From Haliclystus octoradiatus (lineage: Eukaryota > Cnidaria > Staurozoa > Stauromedusae > Haliclystidae), in assembly GCA_916610825.1 (NCBI GenBank), contig OU744446.1, positions 32,654,225-32,718,224 of the forward strand: 64,000 nt of DNA, read 5' to 3'. How positions within the stretch are numbered: the stretch's first letter is position 1; every line of letters begins with the position of its first letter. This document shows, piece by piece, positions 46,837 through 59,600 of the stretch. The notes below the pieces were generated by a model. The model did not search any database, was not told the DNA's origin, and saw only the letters and a program-made list of their open reading frames with translations. Both the position numbers and the translations under genes were made by a program.

Positions 46837-49800
46837 ATGGGTATAGACAAGGAAATTACTTCCGATGATAAACCTAATTCCACCACCTCAAATACATACA
46901 ATTTTCATGATCATTGTGTGAAATGTTTCAAATTTTTAAAATGCGAAGAAACACAATGCCCAATTAATCATTGCCAGTTCAACTGTGGTCTGATTCTTCA
47001 TTCATGTAAACAAGATGAACATAATTTAATTTGCATTAAAAAACCAACCAATTGTATCAATGCTTTTCACGGCTGTTTGTATATTGGCTCAAGGATATCT
47101 ATGTTAACTCATTTGAAAGTATGTCCTGCGTCAATTGTACGATGTGGAAGAACATGGAATAGATTACCATTGTACTCAAAGGTATGTGATGCAAACAACT
47201 CGGTTTATTGAGAGATGATAAAATTTCATTAAACATTAAACTTTAAACTCCAAGGACGAATGGGGAAATTTGAAAAATCCAAAACAAAGATTCGATCAAA
47301 TGTCGAACCTTCAATATAATACAAAAAAAAAAAAATTTGTTCTACTAAAAAGAAACTTTAAATTATCACTGAAAAAGCTACCGCAGGGCAGCGAAAATAT
47401 TATGATATAAATTTAAATATATATTATCTAATCACACTGTTGGTATAGTTGTTTCGTGTTATTTAGAATGGTTACCAAGTTACCCAACTACAGTTTATCG
47501 TACAAAACACGAGATCATATAAAGGTTTTAATAAATCAATTAAGTCAGTATAAATTAAATTTCAAAGTTATGTATATCATAGGCTACTAAAGACAGCTTA
47601 GAAGTCAAAGATAAGGTGTTGTCTATGAGTAATGGAGATAAGGTTTAAGCTATCTTTGACTTGACTTTGCTGCTGCTCTATACACCAGCATCAAGAACTC
47701 TTATTGGTGTTCTGTCACCAATAAAATGATATAATACTAATAGATAGATAAGCAGATAATAATTTATTTAAAGGCTTATAAATAATTTGATAACTTGTGC
47801 CTATATTAGGCCTACATCTATCAAGATATTACAGCGTAATTGTTATTCCAATTTAAAATAGTTGTTTCTTGATGCCTGGCGTCTGTGAGGTAGACACATG
47901 TAACTGTATGATACTTTGATCTTAGATTTGGGTTGTGTTAATATTTCACTGGTTTCTTCCTTATATTATTTTTACTGTAATAATCTTAGTGGCCGTATTT
48001 GTTGATCAGTTTGGCACCTAGGAAAGAGAATGAACATTTTTCCTAATATCCTTATAGAATACTGGAAGAATAATTAATAGCTTATAATTGATGAATTTAT
48101 TGATAAATTGTGCATTTGTAGGGATTGAGACATTATTTTCTGCAACAACGTTATAGAATTCTAATATAGGCTAGTCAAACCTGTTATAATTGTTACCTCT
48201 ATACATCGACCCCCTGTATATAGTGGCCACTCTTGGTATGTCTAAAATAATATCAATTATTAAATCTACCCTTTCAGTTGACATTGGCCTCGGCCTGCAA
48301 GGTCTTGGTTTCAATCCCAGATAGAAGCACTATCGCTTGGCGCCAGGGCTTGCCTGATATTGGGTTTGAGGTAATATGATAAATCCCCCAAAACTTCAAT
48401 ATAATATAACATTGATTAATTCAATTTTCTTTTTGTAGTCACGCAGTAATTCAGCCCTTTTCAAGCAACCCAATCCTCCTGTTACATACAATGACATTTC
48501 AATGCGACTAGCTCACCATGACCAACAGCAAGTTATTGAACGTTACAAACAACTGCTAGCAAAAGGAAAGAAGAATTTGGCAAAACGAGAGGGTCATAGT
48601 CAACTCAGCCAGCAGTCAATTGATTTACTAAAGCAACTGTTAGATGGTAACTCTATTGATGGTGAACCAACAAAGTTATCAAAACAACTTCATGGTTCTG
48701 TTGATTTTGATTCAATGCCATTTTTCAATCAAGAAGAAGCAACTGATGATTATCTATCACAGGCTGAGAGAGCTGTCAATGGAATAGAGCCGTTTCCTGG
48801 AGAGTATAACTCGTCTTGTAACCTAAACACAAGTACATTTTGGCCAGTTATAATTGGCTTGAAAATTGATATTGAATGGCTGTCACCCTTCAACCAGAGA
48901 GAAAGCTCTTATAGATTTGAATGTGGTCATATAATGCGAAGAGATCAATTTAGTCATCATGCTAAAATGATACATGACATTGTTGATGGCTATCTAGAGG
49001 GATGGCTGATTCATCGTTGTCCACTGTCACAGTATGGTTGTGGATTTTCTGAAGAAAGGTTATGCCCTTCCTCCCCTCTGTCAAAATTTATTTTCTCTGA
49101 TACAAATGGTTGTATTAGTCTTACTTCAAATCAACAGGTCATTGGTAAACGTAATCCGAGAAGTATCTTCTGTCTTCCTGAGATAGTACTCCAATTGATA
49201 TTTAGTAAACTTGATAATCACTCTTTTCGAAATCTCTCACTTACAAGTAGAAAAATGAGAATGATTTGTGAAGAATTGGTTTACACAAATGGAGTTGTGG
49301 AAGGTAAATGGGAGAAAAAAATTTATGAAAACAATCGCTTTTCATGGCAGATTACAAAAAAGGTTAGTGTTTATGACAAAGGCCTAATTAATTGACATTC
49401 TTTTTGTCTGCGTTAGATTGACTATGATCAAACACTGAACATGAACTGTTTCCTGCGAACGTTGGAAATTTTAAATTCATGAACTAGTTTTACAGGATAG
49501 TTTTGATACTTCCTATGTCAACAACAGTTAATGAGTTTATGAAAAGTTCATGAACGTTAAATGGCCCCAATTTTTCATGAACTGTTCATGAACTGTGCCC
49601 ATGAGAGAACATGACGATTGGGTCATTTAATGTTCATAGCTGTTCATGAACTGTTCATGAACTCCTGTACTGTTTTTCTTAGGGGCCACAACAAAATGTG
49701 TTTGAAATCTTATCAATCAGGTTGATGACTGGTTACAAAAGAACAAATAGGGTTTCGAAACCTGGCATGAATTAAGCGTGGATTTCACTTATCCTAATTA

Positions 49801-50689
49801 TACTTATGCCTGCTCCAGTGCAGTGTATAGAAAGCATATGTATGTAAACATACACATTGTTGTAAAAATTTAACAATTGCCCGGGCGTGGATTGTAAGGC
49901 GTGCAATCGCACGCACACGCCTCCGTGTGTGCCTGAACACTCCAACAAGTTTTTTAAAAAATGTTTAAAAAAAAAAAACATTCTGAATGATTTATTTATT
50001 ATTTTGTTATTATTTATTATTCATTAAACTTCAATTTGCTATAATGATTCTTATTCAACTTGCTGGACAATTATTTGAACAAAGACATAACAAAGATTTG
50101 TGTTGCCATGACAACAATAACCACGACGCATGATATCATGACAACAATCATTTGATGGTGTGAGATAACACATTTTGATTATTTTAGGCGTGCGTTTTAT
50201 AGCACCCGTGTCATCTGTATAATACAAACCGTTCATTGCCGCCTTTAGCATTACGTTGAATTTCTTCATAACTATGTAATTATTGATTAATAAGAACATA
50301 ATAATGATGCAACACTGTAAGTATCAAATCAACTTAGCATGTAGCCTGCTTGTAAATTTACTGTTTACAAATTTACATTTGACAGTGAGTCTGCGAGCAG
50401 GCTACTCAGTATGTTGTTCTCAATAACATCAATTACCGTTTTTATGCATTTCTTCTGGACTTGACATTCCCCATGCATACATGATAATTGGAATGTTTAT
50501 GTCATCTGCAATGTGTTTGTGTTGTTATAGGTTTGGTATTATACAACATCGTTTGCTTCAAATGATAAATTAGACTGGAACAATAGATTATCAAGTCAAC
50601 ATTCATTAGGTGAACATCTTAAAAATTGTCCATTCTTACAACCAAATATCAGAACTGAGCCTGTTAAATTAATAAATATGTTGAAATAA
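46837..50689 (+). CDS. FBXO30: FBXO30/FBXO40-type F-box protein with TRAF zinc finger
   Basis: Exons 46837-47181, 48439-49362 and 50531-50689, all joined in phase 0, give 475 residues. The N-terminus has the family's Cys-rich zinc-finger region (HCVKCFKFLKC, CGLILHSCKQDEHNLIC, HLKVCPASIVRCGRTWNR), matching the HSCK.DEH...C and CPASV.C..EWNRWP pattern of FBXO30. Residues about 357-400 form the F-box (SIFCLPEIVLQLIFSKLD), followed by the family C-terminus (GVVEGKWEKK, then HSLGEHLKNCPF). Such proteins are substrate receptors of SCF (SKP1-CUL1) ubiquitin ligases. The start ATG lies 19 bases after an acceptor-like TTTCAG, so a 5' noncoding exon is likely. It is shorter than vertebrate FBXO30/40 (about 710-745), mainly in the middle. 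Which paralogue it corresponds to cannot be decided. Confidence 0.9.
47182..48438 (+). other. First intron of the F-box gene
   Basis: 1.26 kb. It holds a TAGGCCTA octamer at 47807, a short copy of the GACC..CTGTATATAGTGGCCAC repeat at about 48175-48245, and GGTTTCAATCCCAG near 48310, which resembles a B box but has no partner. Confidence 0.45.
49426..49685. repeat. TTCATGAA foldback element, copy g, in an F-box gene intron
   Basis: GTTCATGAACGTTAAATGGC, then the mirrored arm with GGTCATTTAATGTTCAT and CTCCTGTACTGTTTTTCTTA at the right end. An eroded extra piece precedes it from about 49426. It lies 60 bases after the second coding exon. Confidence 0.75.
49686..50530 (+). other. Second intron of the F-box gene, remaining part
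   Basis: It contains a GC-rich patch near 49880-49935 (CGTGCAATCGCACGCACACG), a hairpin at 50341-50405 (GTAGCCTGCTT paired with AGCAGGCTAC), and an 82-codon minus-strand frame at 50051-50299 with paired Cys (CCHDIM, YCCHGN) that I cannot assign. Confidence 0.4.
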
Positions 50690-50875
50690 ATGAAGAACAG
50701 CAACCCTAGCAAATGGCAAGCATAGTTATTGAATGGTGGATCACACAGATTTCAGATGAGATATGTAATCTCGGAACAACACAATTCTTTAGATTTGTGA
50801 ACATTGCTCTCATTCCATAAAATACATGTCCATAAAATACATGTCCACAAAATACATTAATTTGTAGAGTTATCA

Positions 50876-51365
50876 TCCCCTGTAGAAAATATTTACGGAG
50901 TTCATGGGAACATTGACAGTTCAGTAAATGGTTTATTTTTCACTTTCCATTTAACATTCATGAACTGTTTTCACAGTAGTTGTGAGGTCCTGAATTGTAA
51001 TTTGCTTGTATAATTTTAAATTTCCAGTTGATTTTTTATTTATTTGCTACCATTTTATGACGTTCATTAAAATTTCTATGAAAAGAGAACATGCTGCATT
51101 ACGTTTCTACATTTCTATCAACCCTTGTAGAAAATATTTATGGAGTAGATGAACATTGGACAGTTTAGTAAATGGCCTGTTTGTCACTTGCCATTTAACA
51201 TTCATGAACTGTTTTCACAGTAGTTGTGAATTCCTGAATTGTAATTTGCTTGTATAATTTTAAATTTCCAGTTTGTATTTTATTTAGTTGCTATTATTTT
51301 ATAACGTTCAGTAAAATTTCTATCAAAAGAGCACATGCTGCATTACTTTTCTACATTTCTATCAT
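50876..51365. repeat. Direct tandem duplication, period about 245 bp
   Basis: Two head-to-tail units, from TGTAGAAAATATTTACGGAG (50881) and TGTAGAAAATATTTATGGAG (51126), each containing CATTTAACATTCATGAACTG and ending in CATTTCTATCA. Both carry a decayed TTCATGAA element, so the duplication followed insertion. It lies just downstream of the F-box gene. Confidence 0.8.
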
Positions 51366-52250
51366 GTTTATCTTTTTTTCTACATTTCTATTTCTATTTT
51401 GGGTGGCCCTATGCTTATTATGCCAATAAGTAATTATGCTCCAAGCTTTCCCGATTAAGCCCCTTTTAAACCGTTTGAATGTTATTTTCATTCCTTAACC
51501 GTCTGTTTGAAGTTCTACAGTTGCAGTCAAAGCTGCTTTAGGCTAAGTTTACACTATGGTTTACACGAGAGCAAAAACCCGGGTTTTCAAAAGTCTTTCA
51601 AAAGTGCACTTTCAAAAAGTTCTGATAGGGTATCAGTTACACAAGGCTATACTTTTCTAGTTTGTCTAAATAAAACGCTGTAACTCAATTATTTCTTATT
51701 GGTGTTTCGTTGAAATTGGATTTTTATAAATCTTCGATTCTGTGGCTTCAGATTGATATGTTTTTTTTTATTTAAATCATTCAAAACGACTTTTTTATTC
51801 ATATCTAATTAAAGTCCACATGAATTTACACTGCTTTTGTAAATAATATGTTTAATTCACGGTTTTATCTTGTATAAACAATTTCATTGGATAGTTTTAC
51901 TAAACTATAGTATTTTCTTCTAAACCAGGGCCTAGTGGTTGCCAATATTTATAGGCCGTATTGCCACGAAATGAAAGTGGACTTTTGCATTTATAAAACA
52001 GAACTACCCTGGTTTTGCAAAATCTGGTTTGAGAAACCCGGATTTCCTATCCTTACTCTCAAAAGTCCTGATAGGGTCGCTAAGCGGACTAGTTTCCTCT
52101 TGGGTTTCCTGTTTACGTCTAGATTAAAATTCACCCGGGTTTTGTAAATCCATTTGTCGTGTAAACACAGCCTTAGGTTTCAGCTCTATATTTCATAGCA
52201 GAAAGCTGACAAAATTGCACAACTGGACAGCCTGTTACTTATTTCCATTC
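51366..52250. other. Intergenic between F-box gene and APH1, no gene
   Basis: No coding features recognised. The sequence near 51545-51600 (GGTTTACACGAGAGCAAAAACCCGGG) and that near 52110-52170 (CCCGGGTTTTGTAAATCC then GTGTAAACACAGCC) look like eroded ends of one inverted-repeat element of about 620 bp. Confidence 0.4.
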
Positions 52251-52380
52251 CCCTGCAAAAAAATTTGTTGAGTTCATGAACTGTTCATGAACACGTTATT
52301 AACATTTCGTGAAGGTCTAATAGCCTGCTTTTCATAACATGTTTCAAGAACCGTTCATAGACTGCTTTCACAGAGGCTGT
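52250..52380. repeat. Eroded TTCATGAA foldback element, copy h
   Basis: CCCCTGCAAAAAAATTTGTT with GAGTTCATGAACTGTTCATG at the left and ACTGCTTTCACAGAGG at the right. The middle is diverged. Confidence 0.65.
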
Positions 52381-52450
52381 AACATTGAACAAACATTATT
52401 GATATCATGAGCTGAACAAACATTTTTGCAGGACTATATAAGTTCAAGGG

Positions 52451-52567
52451 TTATGGCGCACTCCAGTAATTTCAGAAAACTCGAAGGCACAAATAACTCT
52501 CTGCGGCAGCTTGTGACTTTCTGATGCCCTCTAGATTTCTCCTAGCATGTCCTCTTGTGTGCCATAA
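52451..52567. repeat. Diverged second copy of the hairpin at 457-639
   Basis: TTATGGCGCACTCCAGTAAT at the left is matched by a mirrored TGTGCCATAA at the right, with the shared words AGAAAACTCGAAGGC and GATGCCCTCTAGATTTCTCC in the interior. Confidence 0.6.
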
Positions 52568-53072
52568 GCTATGGCTCATAGGAAACTATATGCTAATTGC
52601 TTATTAGTTACTTATTACTATTAGTTATTACTTATTATTTTATTCTTATTATTTGTTTATTATTAATTCATAGCTGGTTTACTGTTTAGCCTACTTGAAT
52701 AGAAGATCACCCTTTAGGTCTCTCTCCATCAAGGTCTCTCGATGCCTGGGTTATTATGCATATTTCTAACGACACAATGAAGACACAATACATTAATGGT
52801 TTTTATTCAGTTAGTCGGCCTACAGATATCACTTATTATAACAATACAGTACCACCACAATACACCGAAAGAGTGGCAATGTTATGCATTATATTATTCA
52901 ACATTGAATTTAATAAACATAACGTTTACATATTTTTACTTAATTTTGAATATGAAATTATAATAAATTTTGTATCTAAACCATACAGTCTCTATGCAGA
53001 CATCATTCTCTTTTATAATACACATTACACAATATATCCAGCAGCTCAGTAAAAGTGTAAGGGTTAGTGCAT

Positions 53073-53278
53073 CCCCTGCGAAAACAGTTCAGGAGTTCAT
53101 GAACAGTTCATGAACAGTTCATGAACGTTAAATAGCCTCAAATTTTCATGAACTGTTCATGAACTGTCTGTGAGGGTTCATGAACAGTTCAGGAACAGTT
53201 CAGGAAAATTGGAGCCATTTAACATTCATAAACTGTTCATGAACTGTTCATGAACTCCTGAACTGTTTTTCGCAGGGG
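53073..53278. repeat. TTCATGAA foldback element, copy i (best preserved)
   Basis: CCCCTGCGAAAACAGTTCAG to CTGTTTTTCGCAGGGG, 206 bp. The left half and the reverse complement of the right half match at nearly every base. Each arm carries three TTCATGAA-type units spaced 11 bp and a GTTAAATRGCC block. It lies between the F-box and APH1 genes. Confidence 0.88.
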
Positions 53279-53330
53279 ATCAAGCTGATTTAGATATTTT
53301 TGCTTTTAAGTATAATTGAATCAGCAAGCA

Positions 53331-53514
53331 CAGTGTAACCCATTTAAGTGCGGCTCAGATAAGTGAATTCCCGCTTATCTGAAACCTGGCTTTGAAACCC
53401 TATAAAGTAATTTGTGGCCAAGTCCTTGTTAATTAATTTTAGATAACTGAAAATTCGGATAAATGCAATGGAAGCCCTTTACAATTTTGACTTGCACTTA
53501 AGTGAGCTACACTG
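53331..53514. mobile_element. Small DNA element with CAGTGTA ends
   Basis: CAGTGTAACCCATTTAAGTG at the left is mirrored by CACTTAAGTGAGCTACACTG at the right. No coding capacity at 184 bp. A reverse copy lies near 22500-22630. The target duplication is unclear. Confidence 0.65.
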
Positions 53515-53610
53515 TACTTCTCCGATACAGTCAATAAATGTGTCTCGCACTAGTGACTAATTAGTATGCACACTGAAAATAAATTAAAAATACTTATTTC
53601 ATTGCTGTTC

Positions 53611-56600
53611 TTATGATGACTGTTCTGGTCTAGTGAATAAAGATTCTTTCAGATTTTGAAACGAACCACCAACAACTCGAAATGCCCAAAATGCCATAAA
53701 CGTTAATGTTACATAACCAACTGCCAATGGTGCGATAAAAACTCCTTTACTGTTTAGTAAAGTCTACAAAGAAGAAATGTACAAACAATTCATGCAATAA
53801 ATATTTGAAGATTATGATAAAAATTTAACGAAACAATTGAGAATAAGAACAATTAATAGTTATCAATCAAAGATGAGGTAGACATTGGTTGATAATGATC
53901 AAGGTTATTATGTCAATATCTTTGTTACAAATGTATTTTTTTCGGGTTAGATAATATCATAGACTTCATAGACTGCCAATCTGTGATGTCACATGCATCC
54001 ACCATGGGGAGTCAAAATATGCAAGATGACTGACAATTACAACTGAGCGTGCGTTTTTACAGCTCTCTTGTCAATCCTTCTTCTCTTTGAGTGGCATAGA
54101 ATTTATTTGTTTTTAAGTAAATATTCTCAAGTTTGTTTTTCAATGTTTTTCAATTTCAACATATAAACATCATCTTTACTCACGCAACTGCTGAGACAGA
54201 AATTTTAGATTTTCACAAGGCGACACTTGTCTAGTGCAGTGTCAGCAAAATGGCTTTATGAGGTCCGCTACGCAGACTTAACAATTTCTTTAAAAATGTT
54301 TTTGTTGCACGCAGGCTAACATCACTACAAATCTTGAAACACTGAAATCTTACCCAAAAACTTAATGAATAGGGTACAATTCAGACTCTAGTAGCTTAAA
54401 ATACTTAATGTGCAGTTAAGTACATTTAATTTTTTCAGTGGAATCAAAAGAATCTAGGTTGAAGCTTCTGGTGATGTTTATGTTTTAAGTACCAAGTTTT
54501 CAGTAGCAATTCAAAGACACATAGTTTATCTTGGCAAGCAAATGTCTTACAGTACACTTCTTCTTACTGTACTAATTTTCTAGATACAAGTATAATCTGT
54601 TACAATCATAGTGGAAGCCATACATTCAAATGCATCACTTTGAAGTACAAATTTTCAGTACAAGCTATCATCCAATTGACTTTTAAATGCCACTGTAATA
54701 TTTCTAAAATAGTTACCTTATAGACATTGAAATTATTCAAAAATACTTAAAGCCCATATCCTAATATATTTTTGAACTCAAATTTTGAACTTATGATTTT
54801 TTTACTCATTAGAACAATAAAATCGAGAATGCAATTCAACTTTCAAACTTTCATTTTTTTTGTACCAGTCTAGTGTTCATGAGCACTTTAATGAACGTTC
54901 GTAAAGTTGATGAACAGTTCATGAACAGTTTTTCACAGGAAAATATATTTTTGATTGTGCATACCATTAGTGAAACAAGCAAATGAGAACCAACAACAGC
55001 TACAATGTTAATCCACTTTCCTCTTTCCATACCATCAAAGAAAAGAATTCCCCAAAACGTATTAAGAAGTATCAAGCAATTGGTAAGGAAAGCTAAAATG
55101 AAAACAAATCTGACAAATAATTAAAACTTTCACACATCAATGATAGATTTGTGTTATATTTATCATAATCGTCCTTAATGCAGAAACATTACATAAGATT
55201 ACATGGAGTCTTGGAAGGCCTACATAAAATCAAAAGGTTTCAAGTTGCTACGTTGGCAGGGTCCGGCAAAAGGTTCAGCCTTCTGGAATCCTAGAGGCAT
55301 TTCAACATTTTCTTCTGAATTTTTTGTTGATGTTTGACCAATAAATCATTAAAAATATCAATTTTCTTCTGAATTTTGTCTAGCCTTCCGGGATCTAGGA
55401 TCCCAGGATCCCCACTTTTGAAGGACCCTGTATGTTGGATTTCATTTTCAAGATTAGCCTATTTTCGATTTCAATTTTATTTTAACTCTGATTGTTAGTT
55501 TTAGGCTTCAATTCTTCAAATTCAAATATGAAAACAATTGCTCTGAATTTCGAAATGCTCAGTTATTTCGAAAATAAAATTTTGCTGGTTAAATAATTTT
55601 GTAACACACTGTTTCTTCAGATATAGCTTACCTGTAATTAGTACAAAATGTTGATGATCACCATACAATCCAATAGTACCTGGCCCAGTGATATCAGCTA
55701 ATACGTTAACCATAGCAAATAAACCACTCATGCAGCCAAACCCTAAGCCAGCCACTGAAAAATCAAATTCGAAAGTTGGATGGAATTTATGAATAGATGA
55801 ATAGATACTTATAGTGTGCTTCTTCCCTGTCAAAATTGACATTGAACATAGCCTACTATATTGGACATTTTGCACATTGTCATCTTAAATCTATTTTCTT
55901 TCATATTTCACCTCGTGTCTGCTCGAGTCCAGCATCGCTGTATAGTACAGACATAAGAAAATCAAAGTAAAAATAGACTGAAAATAGACTGAAACTTTGA
56001 ATAAGGACTTAACATGGACTGAAAAACTATTCAGAGTTAATAATTTAGACAGAAAAAGACTGAACAATTTCACGTATGATAGTATGAGTATTACCATTGA
56101 ATGTTGAAATTGACCGATCCTAGTGCACCAAAAAAAGTACATAACAATTTCTAGATTTTAGCTAAATGAGAAATTTTATAGATTACTTACCATAATGATA
56201 TCGATATTTTCTTAATGGAGAGTTACTTTGTGTAATTGTAAGCAAACCCTCTTCGGCTTTCCTGCAAACACAGATGCACAAGGACAAGAATAAAAAATCT
56301 AGTTGTAAGGTCAAACATTTAATAAAGATTCTACAGAAGCATTAACATCTTAATTCACATTCTTCTCATTTAAACTCAATTTTGAAATTTTATCTCTTGT
56401 TTAATGTTGCCCTTTACTTGTGTCCATCCATCCATCCATCCTATCGTCATCATTATCATCAATCATTAGTATCATTACATATTTAGCTTTCAAGTCCATG
56501 TTAGAAATTTTTTATCCAAATGGTAATCATATTATAATAAGAGACAAAGATGAGGCAAAGCCTTTTTCCGTTACTCGGAGTTTCACAAGTTTAATTGTGA

Positions 56601-59600
56601 TCTTCAGACAGTAATCAGTCAAAATGGTAATTCAAATCTAAATAAATAACTTTTCATTTGACAACCTGCTTAGCATTGCAGTATTTCCCCATACAATTTT
56701 TTACTGATTTCGACATTTGGTGGTGCCAGGTCTACATTTGAACTGCTAGTGTTTTGCATATAAATTTTGCTGCCACCTCACACCAACCAACCAAGCACCT
56801 AGGCCAAATATATGCACTTAGTAGGCCTATCATGACCAGATTGTTATGATCACAGGTTTCAGTTGCACTGCATTACATCAAGATATTGATATTAGCAGAG
56901 GCTACACTTTACCCTCGAAGGTACCCTTGAAAGTTACACTCAAACATTTAGGTTTAACTCTTAGCAGTTCCATCTTTTCACTACACCATTATGAGCAAGT
57001 GTGTAGTTTCTATCAGTTAAAATCAATTTACTTTATTTAATAATGCTACTTACTTTAACAACTTCCAAAATGCCAATCGAAATAACTCTTGAAAGATAAC
57101 AGAGAATGCCACACCAAATGCCAGGTGCTCTTTTAATGGAGAAACAACTGTCCACCATGTTGAAGATAATAGTAATGATACTAACCAAAAGAAAGCACTA
57201 CAACATGAAAAATAAATGCAGAATTCAAGCCTTGTGGTACAGTCAAACGCAATATACAGGTCACCTCTATACAGTAGCCTATATATAAAATAATTGTTAG
57301 AGATTTTATAGCTAGAATTTTCGAACTGGTACAATATTATGAATCTGATTTCCTACTGTACTAATACATGGGGAAGTTTGGGTCAAGTTTGCAGCTGTTA
57401 TCTCATTCAGTTTTCCAGCAAAATAGTTGAGTTATATATCATTAGAATCATATTTTCCAGTCATGGTTCGGAATTTATAAATTTTTGATAAGAATCTGGA
57501 CAATAAATATCTCAATAATGGTAACAATTTACAAAACGACATTTAGCTCAAGACATTTATATTTATTGAAAAGCGTGGTAAATGAGTTATTGGTCGTGTA
57601 GCATGCAAAATAAAAACAGAGAATTAAAGACAATTATAGGCTACGCTGTTTCAAGGTAAACCTAAAATTTAAATAACAATTACTGCATTAATTTTCTAAA
57701 GAACTATTGTACCACTTATATTACAGATGTTATTGTATATGTCTTTCTTTATTCGACAATATCTATCTTATTGTGGGATTCTCTTTGCTTGGTTTATGAA
57801 TTGAAATTGAATTTTAAATTGTGAATTCATGAATTGAAAATTCGCCGTCGAATGAGACTCCGACATTTGTTTTATTTTAGAAAAGGGTTACCACATGCTT
57901 GCAAATGTTTGTATTCATATTTACTAAAAATACTAACCCTTAGCCTACCACATTTATATAGGTGTTATTCTCGATGGTTTCAGAAACAAGCATCGGGACT
58001 GGGATAAAGGTTAGCCTTTGTGTTAGGCTGTATAATGTTGAATCAGATTAGACAAGTATACTGAATAACATGCTCTAAAATCGACATGTACTAAATAAAA
58101 AATATTGTAGTCTACTATCAACATGCTTAAGAGTCAACTTCAATGAAAACTTCCATTGTATAAACTTGATAGTGCTCAGACTGAAAATATTGTGTTTTGC
58201 GCTACAGATATGATCAAAACACCTAGGCCTACATTGTGCGTGCCCAGGAAAGAGTATGCTTACAGCAGTGCCATTGTGAAAAAATAAAACAAATAACATG
58301 AGGACACAGAGAGAAACTTTAGAATTTCTGCGCCCAGATAAAATGACTACAACAAATGCGCGTCTGGGAATCCAAACTATGAACTTTGGGTGACAATTGG
58401 ATTAAGAAACGATTTAAAAGAAAGAAATAAAGCTAGATACATTGCAATGACAAAAAAGCGTCCACAAGATTGGAAAAATTATCATGAACTCAGAAATAAA
58501 GTAAATTACAAATTAAGGAAAGCAAAAAAAGACTATAACAGAACAAAATTTAATGACTGTGGTGGAAGTGTAAAGGAGATATGGAATCAAGTTAAACGGT
58601 TAACAAAGAAACATAAACATAAATGCAACGCAACAACTAGGGAAGAGTTAAACGAAATCAATCAATTTTTCAGCGATGTAGGAAACAACATCAAAAGAAC
58701 CTCACATACAACCCCCAACTACTCTACGATAACGCCACTTCATCAATCATTTGAGCTATCACCTGTGACAGAAATTGACATCATCAAAGCAGTTGGTAAG
58801 TTACCAAACTGGAAATCACCAGGTAATGATGGACTCAATGGATATATTATAAAATCCGCGCTCCCTGCTATTGTCACTTATCTCAGAGATCTAGTCAACC
58901 TTTCAATAAAAACGTCTATATTCCCAACAAACTTCAAATTCACAATTGTCTCTCCTATTCCTAAAACACCAGCTGCCTCTACGCCTGATCAACACCGACC
59001 ACTTGCCCTTCTATCATTGCTATCAAAAATTTTAGAACGAATTGTATATTTCCAACTATATCCATACATTTCAAAACTGCTAAACAAATACCAGCATGGG
59101 TTCCAGTTCGGACGTTCAACTATCACTGCTTTATTGAACATTACTGAACATAATTATAAGACCATGGACCAACATGAACTTTAACTATTACTACTAATGG
59201 ATCTATCCAAAGCATTTGACAGTTTACAACATAGCATACTGCTACACAAACTCAAACTTTTTGGGCTGAGTGACGGGACACTATCATGGATGTCATCATA
59301 CTTGACTGATCGAGAGCAAGTTGTGAAAGTTGGAAATTTAACATCAGATGCAGTAAAGTTAACGTGTGGGGTACCACAAGGTTCCATACTTGGACCTTTG
59401 CTATTCCTAGTACATATGAACGATCTCCCAGATGCTATTTCAAACGGAATCCCTGGACAATTTGCTGATAACACACAAATGCTTTATACATTTAAACCTA
59501 ACTTACCTGGCTCTGTTTCATCAATACAACACAAAATCAATGAAGACCTTAGAACCCTAACATCTTGGTTCGATTCAAACTCACTCTTATTAAATGCAAA

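Noticed and set aside
48290-48330. B-box-like GGTTTCAATCCC in the F-box gene intron
   Set aside because: No partner A box or stems; likely chance or a very old SINE scrap.
50051-50299. 82-codon Cys-containing minus-strand frame in the F-box gene intron
   Set aside because: No signal peptide, splice sites or known Cys framework; length is within chance for AT-rich DNA.
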